NCBI GenBank assembly: GCA_001695595.3
Contig: MBPM02000008.1
Coordinates: 434,001 to 498,000 of the forward strand
Origin: Plasmopara viticola
Lineage: Eukaryota; Oomycota; Peronosporomycetes; Peronosporales; Peronosporaceae
DNA length: 64,000 bases
Reading direction: 5' to 3'
Of this stretch, positions 24,580-33,791 are shown in pieces. The notes under the pieces were generated by a model. It was not told the DNA's origin and searched no databases. It saw only the letters and a program-made list of their open reading frames with translations. The position numbers and the translations under genes are program-made. Position 1 is the stretch's first letter. Every line of letters starts with the position of its first letter.

Positions 24580-24941
24580 ATGCATGCACCTTTAGACCGC
24601 CCCCATCCTGACTGTCAGGCTGTACGTACTGCAATATTGAGTAAATCAAGGTCGATGGCCACGTTCTCAACGATTTAATCGATCAATTGATAATCCAGGA
24701 GATTGGAGCGCTGCTTGAGTGCCACGAAAACAATTCGTACACAAAGTTTTTTGGCGCGTGTAGTGACGTCAAAGCAGCATTGGATCTGTGTTTCAAGAAA
24801 GAAAAAAATCGCGTACGTTCCGAAAACTTCAAGCGAGCCAAAGCGTCGAATGCTTACGTGAGAAAGAAAATGCAAGAACGCCACCACCACCGCGCGGCCG
24901 AGGAGAAGGCAAAGAATAAAGAAGCAATGCCCGTCAATTAA
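24580..24941 (+). CDS. CMC2: Cytochrome c oxidase assembly factor CMC2
   Basis: Twin Cx9C protein of the mitochondrial intermembrane space that supports cytochrome oxidase assembly. My model is join(24580..24621, 24699..24941), 94 residues. Exon 1 encodes MHAPLDRPHPDCQA, matching the family start MHP-L-PH....C. A 77-bp GTACGT...CAG intron then joins to EIGALLECHENN. The Cx9C pairs are C12-x9-C (DCQAEIGALLEC) and GACSDVKAALDLC. The conserved KFFG segment lies between them, and a KRAK-rich tail follows. Without exon 1 the first cysteine would be lost, which supports the splice. It converges on the CBP3 homologue with 130 bp between the stops; both serve respiratory-chain assembly. Confidence 0.92.
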
Positions 24942-25071
24942 AGCCCCCGTACAAAACTTGTCACAAAATTCCAAACAACGATTGATCGGTGTCTCTTTTG
25001 ATACACTATTAGAGGATGTAAAAGACTTTATGCGCACACCCTTCTCCGCTGTTAATCTGGTGCTTCTATGA

Positions 25072-26073
25072 CTACTGAAGCTCCTCACCTTCGTGAAGCA
25101 TGTCGCCTGTTGGTTGGTTCCAGACCGAGTATCGCGTGGTCATATTCCAGTAATATAGTTTACCACGATTGTCTAGTGCTGAGCGCCAATTCCCAAAGCG
25201 TTGTCCAATAAGCACCACATCGTCGTCGTTCTCGAAATTTGTGTTCACGTTTGTCTCTGGCAGTGCACTCCACGGTATGGTGCCTACCATGATATATTTG
25301 CCATCAACCTTTTCCAATTTCTTGAGTTCGCGCTTCATGTACTCGGCCATGATGCTGGCAATACGCAAACCTTCGGGTGTCTCATTTTCAAGCAAATGCT
25401 GCGCCACAGCTGTCTGCAGTACATTTGGGCCATGCTTTAATCCTTTGTCATATGCAATGCACGAATTAAAGCAAATCTGCTGCACTTGTGCGAGGTTTTT
25501 ATTCACCGTGAGCTCAGAAATGTCTTGGTAGCGCATCCGCACGACAGTTTCCTCCCAAAGGCGATCGAATAAAAGCTCCTGCATGATTTTGCCTGCCTCA
25601 CTTTCCAGCGCCAAGCGACGGTGTACCATCCACACATGTACCATGAGAAGTGCCTGTTGTGCCCGAAAAGATCGCGGAAGGCCAAGCGCGCGGTAGTACT
25701 CGGGTCTAGCAGTGTGGTTCATGCAGCTCTGAAACAGGGCAGTCGAGTGGCGAAACAAGCGATCATCTTCGTTCAAGAAACCCAGCATCTTCCATAGCCA
25801 ATGCCAGCGTTGAAAAGGATTTTGGTTCTTGGTGACATCTACGTTGGACGAGCGACCTATGATACCGCGACCAGGAGATGGAGGCGCAATGTCCGTCTTG
25901 GCCCACGCGAACTTGTCGTTGGCGGCAGCGGACGCAAACGTACGATCCAGTGTCCATCGTTGCATTTCAATGCATTGCGAGAAGCTGAATGGAGACTTTA
26001 GGTCTTTACGCACAAAGCCGGCGCTACTGCGCGAGCCACAGTAAGTTGCTGCTCGCGATACTGCAGCTCGCAT
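25072..26073 (-). CDS. UQCC1: Ubiquinol-cytochrome c chaperone (CBP3/UQCC1) with C-terminal WW domain
   Basis: CBP3-type proteins bind the mitoribosome tunnel exit and chaperone newly made cytochrome b into complex III. This is a single-exon ORF of 333 residues. I start at the ATG at 26073 because upstream in-frame starts are GTG; this yields an arginine/alanine-rich mitochondrial presequence. The chaperone domain (about residues 120-250) has YRALGLPRSFRAQQALLMVH, VWMVHRRL and MQELLFDRLWEE. Unusually, the last 40 residues carry a WW motif: GNW at about 296, a KLYYWN aromatic block, and SVWNQP with W318 and P321, 22 residues between the tryptophans. I do not know this arrangement from yeast or human CBP3. 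It is divergent from UTP3, sharing 87 bp. Confidence 0.9.
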   Translation of the reverse strand: MRAAVSRAATYCGSRSSAGFVRKDLKSPFSFSQCIEMQRWTLDRTFASAAANDKFAWAKTDIAPPSPGRGIIGRSSNVDVTKNQNPFQRWHWLWKMLGFLNEDDRLFRHSTALFQSCMNHTARPEYYRALGLPRSFRAQQALLMVHVWMVHRRLALESEAGKIMQELLFDRLWEETVVRMRYQDISELTVNKNLAQVQQICFNSCIAYDKGLKHGPNVLQTAVAQHLLENETPEGLRIASIMAEYMKRELKKLEKVDGKYIMVGTIPWSALPETNVNTNFENDDDVVLIGQRFGNWRSALDNRGKLYYWNMTTRYSVWNQPTGDMLHEGEELQ

Positions 26074-26160
26074 GAGCGTTGACGTTAAAGTTCGCACTTA
26101 TGCGAACTTAATGTGATGCCTCTCATAAATCATGTTTTCGCCCCAACCAGTCAAATTATT
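26074..26160. promoter_or_regulatory. 87-bp bidirectional promoter with central dyad, CBP3 / UTP3
   Basis: Only 87 bp separate the two divergent start codons. A perfect 9-bp inverted repeat lies in it: AAGTTCGCA at 26088-26096, a CTTA spacer, then its reverse complement at 26101-26109. A dyad in so short a shared promoter is a good candidate for a dimeric factor site. Function is inferred from position only. Confidence 0.5.
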
Positions 26161-27693
26161 ATGGGACGCAAGTTAAGGCACAAAGCTCGCACGGGCGATG
26201 GCGGCGCGGAAGTGCGTCTGCGTAAACGACAAGTAAAAGAAGCCCAGCAGTCTCAGAAAGAAGCAGAGCTGACGTTCTATGACGATCCGTCCGATAACGA
26301 TCACGATAGCGAGCGTGTCGAGTCTGAAGACGACGAACTGGCAGGTGACGAGGTGCTGGAGCTTGGTGTTGACGAAGAGGACGAGGATCGCGACGATGAG
26401 GAAGACGACGTGAGTATGGATGACGATGACGAAAGCAGGTATAATGCTGAGATGGAGCGCAAGAAGGCGATGCAGATGGAGGGGAAATGGGGCCAACACC
26501 GCAAAACCTTTTATTCGGCAGATACAGCAGAGTACGAGCTCGAGTCGGACGAAGCGATTGCAAACGATGAAGAAGAAGCTGCTCTGGAGCTTCAACGGAA
26601 ACAAGCCGAATTGATGGACGATGAAGACTTTGGTCTCGATCGAGTGGAAGCTCACGACGATGAGGAAGAGGAAGAAGGAGAGAACGAGGCAGCGCCCGTG
26701 GATGACGAAAAGTTGATTGGAGAGCAACTTGCAGATATTGCTGCACTCGCTGATAATGACGCTAGTGGAGCTCAAATCATAGAGCAGGTACCGAAAGACT
26801 TTTCTAAACTGTCCGTGAAGGACAAGCTGGAGATCGTGACGCAGTCGGCGCCAGAGCTGTCGGGTTTAATAACAGAGCTGGAATCAACTCTAAAGGAGCT
26901 AGAAGAGGTGGTGACGCCGGCAGTACTTAAACTTCGCCCTGTGCGTCGAAAGTCCCGCGAGCTGCAAATGGGATTGCGTTACTTGATGACTCGTCAAAAC
27001 TTGCTTTTAAACTACTCGGCTAACATTGCCTTTTATCTTCTATTGCGTGCCGAAGGCAAGAGCGTGGCAGACCATCCCGTGCTTAAGCATTTGCTGTTGT
27101 TAAAGAAACAGCTAAGCAAGCTCCAGTCCATCAACGAGGTCGTGGAGGGTCAATTACACGATCTGCTCACAAAAGAGTTACCTGCTGACCGGGAACCAAG
27201 GATCAACGATGGACTTGACCAGTTCTTTAATAAGTCGACAATCAAGCGCCATGCTAGTGGTGCAAATGGTTTGAATATGAAGGCGAATAAGCGGAGACAG
27301 TCAAGTGGGGTTTCTGCCGAGGAGCTAGTGGACGCAGAGCAGTTTTACGAACAGACTGCACACGATCATGCCAAGCTGAGAAAAGCTAAGAAAGAGCTGT
27401 ACACACACGAGACTCCTGCGACCTTGGTATCAAGCGACGAGGATAGCGATATGGACGGCGAGGGTGGCAAACGTGGAGCATCGTACCAGATTATAAAGAA
27501 TAAGGGGCTGAAGGCGCACAAGAGCAAATTGAACCGGAACCCGCGTGTCAAGAAGCGGTTGCAGTACCGAAAGGCTATCATCCGACGAAAAGGTCAAGTA
27601 CGCGACGTGCGGGTTGGCGAGGCTGGCAAGTACGGAGGCGAATCCACTGGTATCAAGTCGAATTTGTCGCGCAGTCGCAAGATCCGCAATTAA
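26161..27693 (+). CDS. UTP3: U3 snoRNP / SSU processome protein UTP3 (SAS10)
   Basis: Nucleolar factor of the small-subunit processome, acting in pre-18S rRNA processing. A 510-residue intronless ORF. I start at 26161 (MGRKLRHKARTG) rather than the upstream in-frame ATG at 26113, because family proteins begin with a basic MGK/MGR stretch. Long acidic runs occupy residues about 35-210. A Sas10/Utp3/C1D domain lies at about 240-330 (LRPVRRKSRELQMGLRYLMT). The diagnostic C-terminal Sas10 domain has YQIIKNKGLKAHKSKLNRNP, then VKKRLQYRKAIIRRKGQVRD and a SGIKxN-like STGIKSNLSRSRKI end. It is convergent with NDUFA5, 134 bp apart. Confidence 0.95.
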   Translation: MGRKLRHKARTGDGGAEVRLRKRQVKEAQQSQKEAELTFYDDPSDNDHDSERVESEDDELAGDEVLELGVDEEDEDRDDEEDDVSMDDDDESRYNAEMERKKAMQMEGKWGQHRKTFYSADTAEYELESDEAIANDEEEAALELQRKQAELMDDEDFGLDRVEAHDDEEEEEGENEAAPVDDEKLIGEQLADIAALADNDASGAQIIEQVPKDFSKLSVKDKLEIVTQSAPELSGLITELESTLKELEEVVTPAVLKLRPVRRKSRELQMGLRYLMTRQNLLLNYSANIAFYLLLRAEGKSVADHPVLKHLLLLKKQLSKLQSINEVVEGQLHDLLTKELPADREPRINDGLDQFFNKSTIKRHASGANGLNMKANKRRQSSGVSAEELVDAEQFYEQTAHDHAKLRKAKKELYTHETPATLVSSDEDSDMDGEGGKRGASYQIIKNKGLKAHKSKLNRNPRVKKRLQYRKAIIRRKGQVRDVRVGEAGKYGGESTGIKSNLSRSRKIRN

Positions 27694-27827
27694 TTTTGAA
27701 AAACGTGCTGCTCCTCGGACAACAACTTTATAAACTCTTATCGCACCCTAGACCCTGCACTTGAATCTGTTCTTAAAATGCGTTGGCATAGCTGTGTATT
27801 CAATGGCTTGCTGCTCCAAGTCTTTCT

Positions 27828-28388
27828 TCACTGCTCGGCCTCAACAGGACTCTCCCACAGCTTGTGCTCTGCACTCGACGCACACACGAGTACGTCAAGT
27901 CTTTGTATACACGAATCAACACAAAGAAATAACGCACCAATGTACACGGGAATGACGGTCAATTCGTCCTCGGCCTGCTCAATGAGCTCCTCGAGCTGGC
28001 CGCAGTTAATCTTGCGCTCAATGACCTCTTCCTGTATCGTCAACCAACAACGTATTCGTCACTGGCTCAACAACAACCAGACCCGCTTGCTTCGTACATC
28101 TTCATTCGTTTCCACTACATTGAGACGAAATTTCGTAAATTGCTCGACAGCATTGCGGTAATTTTTGGCCTCGGGAGGCAGCAGCTACGGTCAATAGCGT
28201 TAAAGTCAGCATATCTCTTCACTGAACCCTTTGTTATTCTTAATGACTCGTCGCACCTTCACCTCCTCCAGCGTTCGGCGGTAAATATTGATAAGATCCT
28301 GGCGCGCGTTTGGGTTTACCTTCAGACCCGCGAGACCGGTCGAGGTCTTTGTCACCGCCATTCGCAGCACTCGAGACGCAAGCATCAT
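27828..28388 (-). CDS. NDUFA5: Complex I subunit NDUFA5 (B13)
   Basis: Accessory subunit of the peripheral arm of mitochondrial NADH dehydrogenase. My model is complement(join(27828..27868, 27938..28031, 28098..28184, 28257..28388)), 117 residues, equal to the usual 115-120. Exon 1 has TGLAGLKVNPNARQDLINIY and RRTLEEVK. Exon 2 has NYRNAVEQFTKFRLNVVE. Exon 3 has the family core ERKINCGQLEELIEQAEDEL. Exon 4 gives a short tail EHKLWESPV, corresponding to the EWKPWE end of other species. All three introns are 66-72 bp GT-AG and in phase. The first two codons are both ATG, so the start could be 28385. It is head-to-head with LSM1. Confidence 0.92.
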
Positions 28389-28519
28389 TAATACAAGTGA
28401 GAGGACCTATTGTCGTAAAATTAAAGACGAATTTTGACTCGTTGAAATACTGCTAATTTGAAAATAATTTAAGCTAATGAGCGCTTTAATCGTGACAATA
28501 CGATTGAGATCGAAGCAAT
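28389..28519. promoter_or_regulatory. 131-bp bidirectional promoter, NDUFA5 / LSM1
   Basis: The AT-rich gap between two divergent start codons must contain both transcription starts. It carries CCTATTGTCG near NDUFA5 and GTGACAATACG near LSM1, which are inverted versions of a similar TGACAATA-like word. This may be chance. Confidence 0.4.
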
Positions 28520-29252
28520 ATGAGCGGCATCTTCCCGGGCAACAGTAGCCTCATTCAACAGCTAGACAGTGCGTGACTAAACGATTTTAAGCCTGCGACT
28601 TTGTTTGTTTGCTGACCCGGCAATACAAATTTATAGCTGATAAATTTATTTGATGTTGAGTAGAACAAGTACTCATGGTCTTGCGTGACGGCCGCCACCT
28701 CGTTGGATACCTTCGAAGCTTTGATCAGTTTTGTGCGTTGCTTGCTACACAAGCCTTGTTATAATCAGAATGCAATTTGTGTCTCTACTGTTTGTCGCGA
28801 CGACAAGTGGCTCAGTGTTGTGTTCTCGATTGGGTTACTGTAGCCAACATCATTCTAGAAGACACATTTGAGCGCCATGTAGCTGGAAAACTATTTTGCG
28901 ACATTGAGCTGGGCTTAAATATTATCCGGTACCGTATTCGTTCATCCAGTATCGCTTTGCTATATACTTATTGAATCGGAATTTCTGCCTTTGTAAATTT
29001 ATTTTCTGTTTACGCAGTGGCGACAATATTGTCCTTCTCGGCGAACTTGTACGTTTGTGAAAATCTGCTAGTCTCGATAACGATCGAAACTCATCAATGT
29101 AGTAAAAAATGATACAGGATAGCGACAAGGAGCGCGACCAGCCACATATGAAGCGCGTACCGCTAAAAGAGGTGCTGGAATCTGAAGAGCGATTGAATGA
29201 GGAAGGCAACACGAGTGTGCGTCAGCAGTGGGATTTTGAACAGCAGCACTGA
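28520..29252 (+). CDS. LSM1: mRNA decay protein LSM1
   Basis: Subunit of the cytoplasmic Lsm1-7 ring that binds deadenylated mRNA and promotes decapping in P-bodies. The coding sequence is split into five short exons: join(28520..28568, 28664..28732, 28844..28928, 29018..29048, 29118..29252), 122 residues with all junctions in phase. Exon 1 reads MSGIFPGNSSLIQQLD, like human MPGTASLIEDID. Exon 2 is Sm motif 1, with VLMVLRDGRHLVGYLRSFDQ. Exon 3 gives ILEDTFERHVAGKLFCDIEL. Exon 4 is Sm motif 2, RGDNIVLLGEL. Exon 5 gives VPLKEVLESE and a charged tail. The exon 2 acceptor could be three bases earlier (I-E-Q instead of K-Q). The exons are too short to be found by ORF length. Confidence 0.93.
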
Positions 29253-29393
29253 GGTTGCAGACCCTGTGCATAACACGTCAAGTGTAGCCATTTTAGCCAT
29301 ACGTCATAATGTAATGCACACAAAATTAAGTACGCTTCACAGTCCTAGCTTAGCCGCTCGTTTTGGAGCTTAAGAAGACCGTAGCAAGAGGCC

Positions 29394-29800
29394 ATGACTG
29401 AAGTGCGTAAGATTATCGATCTGCCAGACACTGACAACACGAGCCTTAAGTGCGCTGCGAGGATCTTGGCCCATGAGTGCGCAGATGCCAATTTAGACTT
29501 CATGCGCTGCAAACAGCGCGACGCCAACCCGCGCGCCTGCCTCGTACAGGGCGAAAAGGTCACGGCCGCCGTGCTGAAGACGTACGTAGTTTGAATGCCT
29601 CAACGTGGTATTTAATCTTTTTTTAAAATTAAATTAGGCTTCGCGAGGTTGAAACTCATTGCGGCGAGACGTATTCGGCGTACAAGAAGGCTCTCAAAGA
29701 AAATTGGCATCGAATCGACGAGACGCGCAAGGAGAAGGCTGCGCTGGAGGATTGCTGGCGACAATACAAGGGGTACAATGGAGCACAAGAAGTTAAGTAG
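29394..29800 (+). CDS. NDUFA8: Complex I subunit NDUFA8 (PGIV, CHCH type)
   Basis: CHCH-domain accessory subunit of mitochondrial NADH dehydrogenase on the intermembrane-space side. My model is join(29394..29581, 29638..29800), 116 residues. Exon 1 contains NTSLKCAARILAHECADANL and FMRCKQRDANPRACLVQG, matching the human SSAVLKAAA...C....EFMLCR...DPRRCLEEG pattern. A 56-bp GTACGT...TAG intron joins in phase to LREVETHCGETYSAY, then LEDCWRQYKG. Cysteine spacing fits CHCH proteins, but it is shorter than the human subunit (172), as is common for protist orthologues. It lies 141 bp after LSM1 in tandem. Confidence 0.88.
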
Positions 29801-30093
29801 TAATAGGCAAAAGCGCGTCTCGAGGTCAATTTGATGGCCTAGGTGCCACCTCACACTCATAATTTGCCGATACGAAACAGGGTAAAGCAAAAAAAATCAA
29901 CTTTTTGTGAACACCTTCGATTAAAATGCTCAAATTAGAGACACAAAACAATTAATTGCGACACCTAATTGTTAATGTGTTCTCTATGATGCGTACGATA
30001 GTCCCAGCAGATATGATCGACAACATTTCGAGGTGGTCTACACAAGATATATCAATCAATATATTTACAATATTGAGCAGCTATCGGAAGTCT

Positions 30094-31884
30094 TTACGTG
30101 TGTTGGAAGGGGCCGCCACCTACGCCAGCGTCGACGCAGGCTTGAGTCGTATCCACAGACGCAGAGAGGTTGGTCACTGTTTCTTCACTTGCAGAAGCTA
30201 AGGTTGTAGCAAGCGTCGACGAACTCTCGAAGCGACGACGATAAGCCCAGAGACCCAATGCGGGGTTGGAAATGTAGAAGAAGCGTTCGCCACTTGCATC
30301 TACGTTCCAACCATCGTGCAGTTTGTCCACTGTATACTTGGCAATCATTTCTGTCAGCTCACCATACCCAAACCCCACACCTTCAACTTCCTCTCGCGTG
30401 AGGTGTCCCGGACAGTATGTGATACGGAAGCGACCTTCCGAGGAACCGTGGATCAAATGCGCTACGGCGCTTAGATTCTTCATCAAGTCGCGATTAGCGT
30501 TAAGATGAGCAAGTACTTCCTGCTCAAACACCGTGAGGAACTTCTTTTGCATTTACTGCGTTGGAATGGACGTACGGGTGTCGTTCGGTAACCGTATTTG
30601 CGAATAAGCTCGTCGATCCGCTTATCCTCACCAAATCGCGCTACCCCCGGTGCAAGGACAATGAGCTCGCCATTGTCTGCTATAGCCATTCGTGTCCGGT
30701 AAATGGACTTGTTGCCGAGCCAAGTCGACTTGAATTCTTCCGGGTCTAAATAAACTACCACCTTATCCAACGGTGTATCCAAAAGCTCAAAGTTCACTTC
30801 AAGTGACAAATCTGCTGCTTTCATGAAACACTCTTCATCGTCCCCAATGAAAATACCACGAGTCACAAGGTTGCCGTTAGTTCTACGCACTTCCAGATTA
30901 GCAATAAGTTAAAGAATTCAGAAGAAGAAGAACATCGTACCCACGGCCGATTACTGTAAGGATGTAGATAAGAGGGAGCTTATTCAGAAAGTGTAACGAA
31001 GCGTAATTAAGTATACGACGCAATGGGTTGTCGGCACGCCCCATCATCCGTTCCATACCGTACACGGCACCGATGAAATGCGAAAAGTTGATGCCTTCGC
31101 TTCCTCCAGTTCCCACGAATATATTTTTGTTAAAATTGGCCATACCCATGACCTCATGAGGAACAACCTGGCCAATAGAGAGCACCAGGTCATGACATCC
31201 TTCCCACAACTGACACATCACCACCCACTTTAACACTGACTGCATTGGCCGAATTAACGATTGCAACTACGCACGTACTAGTTTGTTGACTTGAGCCGGC
31301 CATGCCTCATTCACTTTGCCATCGCTTGCCTTTAGTACGAGCTCGGCAGGCACCTCACCGATCGTTACCACATCATTCCTGTACATTAGATACTTAACTC
31401 GATTATTTCCAAGACTTTTTGATATAATTCGACGCACCTCCAGTCGTGCACGCGAAAAAGATTGCTCGGTATGTCGCCAAACATCTACAAGAAAAACCAT
31501 TAATCAACAAGGCTTAAACCAATGACCTCTTGTGATTAACCCTGCTGATCTCGTCGTCGGTCATGGCATCGTGCGTTCCCAATGCCGGCAGCACGTCCGT
31601 CACTTTCTCTTGTAGATATTCGTACGCATACTGCGAGAGCACTCCCGCCTTTCTACAATTAAGTATAAGAGAATAAGTCAAAAGACGATCGACATTTTTT
31701 GTTGAGCTGGTGCAATTGGCGCGTACGAATGATAGCGTGTGAAGTCGGGGGGTACGATGACCGCCTTTTCGAATTTAGCACCGCGTTGCGTCTCGAGCTT
31801 TTGCAATGTTGCCAGGACAATGTCGCGCAGTCGCGCGTCTGTCAACTCGGTCTCTGTAGAGCCCTCCGCGAAGAATAGCGTCAT
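30094..31884 (-). CDS. LarA-like (DUF2088) lactate racemase family protein
   Basis: Family enzymes use a nickel-pincer cofactor for 2-hydroxyacid racemisation or epimerisation; the substrate here is unknown. My model has seven exons: complement(join(30094..30519, 30576..30882, 30941..31209, 31279..31378, 31438..31484, 31541..31652, 31727..31884)), 472 residues, six in-phase introns of 56-112 bp. The N-terminal nucleotide-binding part has PPDFTRYHS. VTDVLPALGTHDAMT, HDWR (H103), SIGQVVPHEV (H157), NFNKN (K167) and INFSH (H183) follow. In Lactiplantibacillus plantarum LarA, as I recall, the residues are H108, H174, K184 and H200. The 10- and 16-residue spacings of the last three are identical here. 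No targeting peptide is evident. Family members are mostly bacterial and archaeal, so ancient lateral transfer is plausible, but the six introns show long residence. Confidence 0.85.
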
Positions 31885-33524
31885 GGGTTTGGGAGAATGA
31901 TGCCTGCACAGTCTAGATTTGTAATTTATTTGGCGGATGCAAATCATGCGAGGTACTTTACCGGTAAGGAAGGAGCAGCTACTGAGATTGGAGCAAGATA
32001 GTGACGGATATACAAATTTCCAGTAAACGATCGTTCGCAATCTTCGGTCGAGAGAAAAACTAAATGTGCAACTTTTAGCATTGATGTTATTGATACGCAA
32101 AGGTTTGAGGTATACTTTCTTGTATTCTGTCCTGCAGGATATAAACTCATTTCGGTATTAATTTGCAAACCGGTATAGATACCGATGGGTTTGTCAGAAT
32201 AACTTTTCATGCTTATACATAATAGTTAAGAACTAGCAAGAGAGAGATATGCACAATTTAGAAACCTCAGTGGCAATAAGCTAGACTTAAGTCACCACTT
32301 TGACGTCATTGACGCATTCTTGAGTGCAAAGAACGAGGCGGTGATGGCTTAAACAAGTAAATACTCCACTAGGCGCCGACAATTTATCGCAACGAGCGAA
32401 GTGGCGAGTGGTCCATCTTTCACGCTTACGATTAGATTTATTCGACCGCTATTTGATGCAGACCGTTGTTTCATCAATGGCTGAGCTACAAAACAACATT
32501 TCCAAATGTTCGAAATGCAGCAAAATCGGCCTAATCGATGGACTTGAGACTTTTGCTCCGGAGAGTGTCATGCCATTGACCGCGGTAAGGATAGAATATA
32601 AAACTGCACTAAGAATTTTCAATGGCCCCTATGACGGTTTTATCTCCTTCCACAGAAGTGTACAGGTCTCCCGAGGCGTATGCTCACACGAACAAGTAAA
32701 AAAAGCTTTGGCGGTAGTTTTGTTTATAGTCGTGCAGAGCAAGGGAAGACATGCTTTTTTTGTCAAGTAGGTCAAATTAATCTTTTTGGCGCTCACCACT
32801 ACAAAAATCAGTTGAGGCTGGGATAAGACTAAGCAATAGCTTATAGAACTGTTTCACTTGAGTGCTTTGCTTCCTTGTAAATTGAGGGAGTGCAGTTACA
32901 AGATCAGCATTACTTTTTGCGAACGTTGAGATCCACCAGTGCTTACGCTTTCTTTCCTGCAAAAAATGAAACTAGTGTCTTTATTTGTGAGATAAAATGA
33001 GGTGACGGCCACCATTACGTGGGCACTACTCCTTGGACCAGTCAAGACGACTGTAATAATGGACGGCCTATCTGTAGATTTGCCTAACAGTCAACGCTTT
33101 AAAGAGCTGGTGGCGATGTCGAAGACGAATAAAGTGCTCATCAAGAGACCTACATGGTAGTGCTCAAGAACTTGCTGACCTAATGGGCTTTAGCACAGCC
33201 GAGCAACCTAGTTTTCACTTTTTTGACTTCAGCACATTAGGACACGTGGTCCGTGTTTGGTTCGAAAAAGTGAGCCTTCTCTCACCTAAAAGCCTTAACG
33301 AGTTTCTTGTAAACAACGCAACCCAAATTTAGAAAAATGCTGGTTACCAAGGGTGACGAAGCACTCTACCGGAGGAAAGCTGGCCTCGCATAATGAGTGT
33401 GACGTTCATACACACAACCAAATTGTAGCTTTAAGGCATTTGATAGCATTAAAAGTTAAAATAGCAACAGGATATCGTGTTTGCTTATATATGTGTACAA
33501 ATGTTTAAAGGAGCATTTTGAGTC

Positions 33525-33791
33525 TTGTTAGATTCTGTCACATCAAAACCTTTGCGCGTCGTCAGGCTCCATTTGACTGCTTTTATAGGTGATTTAAGAC
33601 GTTTCAAGAGTCGACTATTATATTTTGGACTATCGACAGTGCGGATAGTTCTTGTCTTTAACGTAAATAGGTGTGACCGGAGCCTGGGCGTGCTGTGGCT
33701 TGAAAAGCACGAGCCTTATATCAATTGGCCAGAAAGAAAACTACGCAGGATTCATTTCCAGGGACTAACGAGCGGACGCGCACGAAATTGA
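33525..33791 (+). mobile_element. Ty3/gypsy protease-to-RT linker remnant
   Basis: An 88-codon open frame ends with VLWLEKHEPYINWPERKLRR, closely resembling the segment after the aspartic protease of gypsy polyproteins (D-ILGMPWLxxHxPxIDWxxxxI). The VLVFNVNRCDRSL stretch before it corresponds to the last protease strand. The catalytic DTG triad is not present in this frame, and no RT follows. This is an isolated fossil. Confidence 0.6.

Noticed and set aside
26159..26775. Two minus-strand frames of 195-200 codons under UTP3
   Set aside because: Antisense of Asp/Glu-rich coding sequence; one is hydrophobic only because GAC/GAG complements read as Val/Leu.
30520..30575. A 20-bp intron (GTACGT to the first CAG) in the LarA-like gene
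   Set aside because: It would be too short to splice and leads straight to a stop; the 56-bp alternative ending at 30520 keeps the frame and the family alignment.
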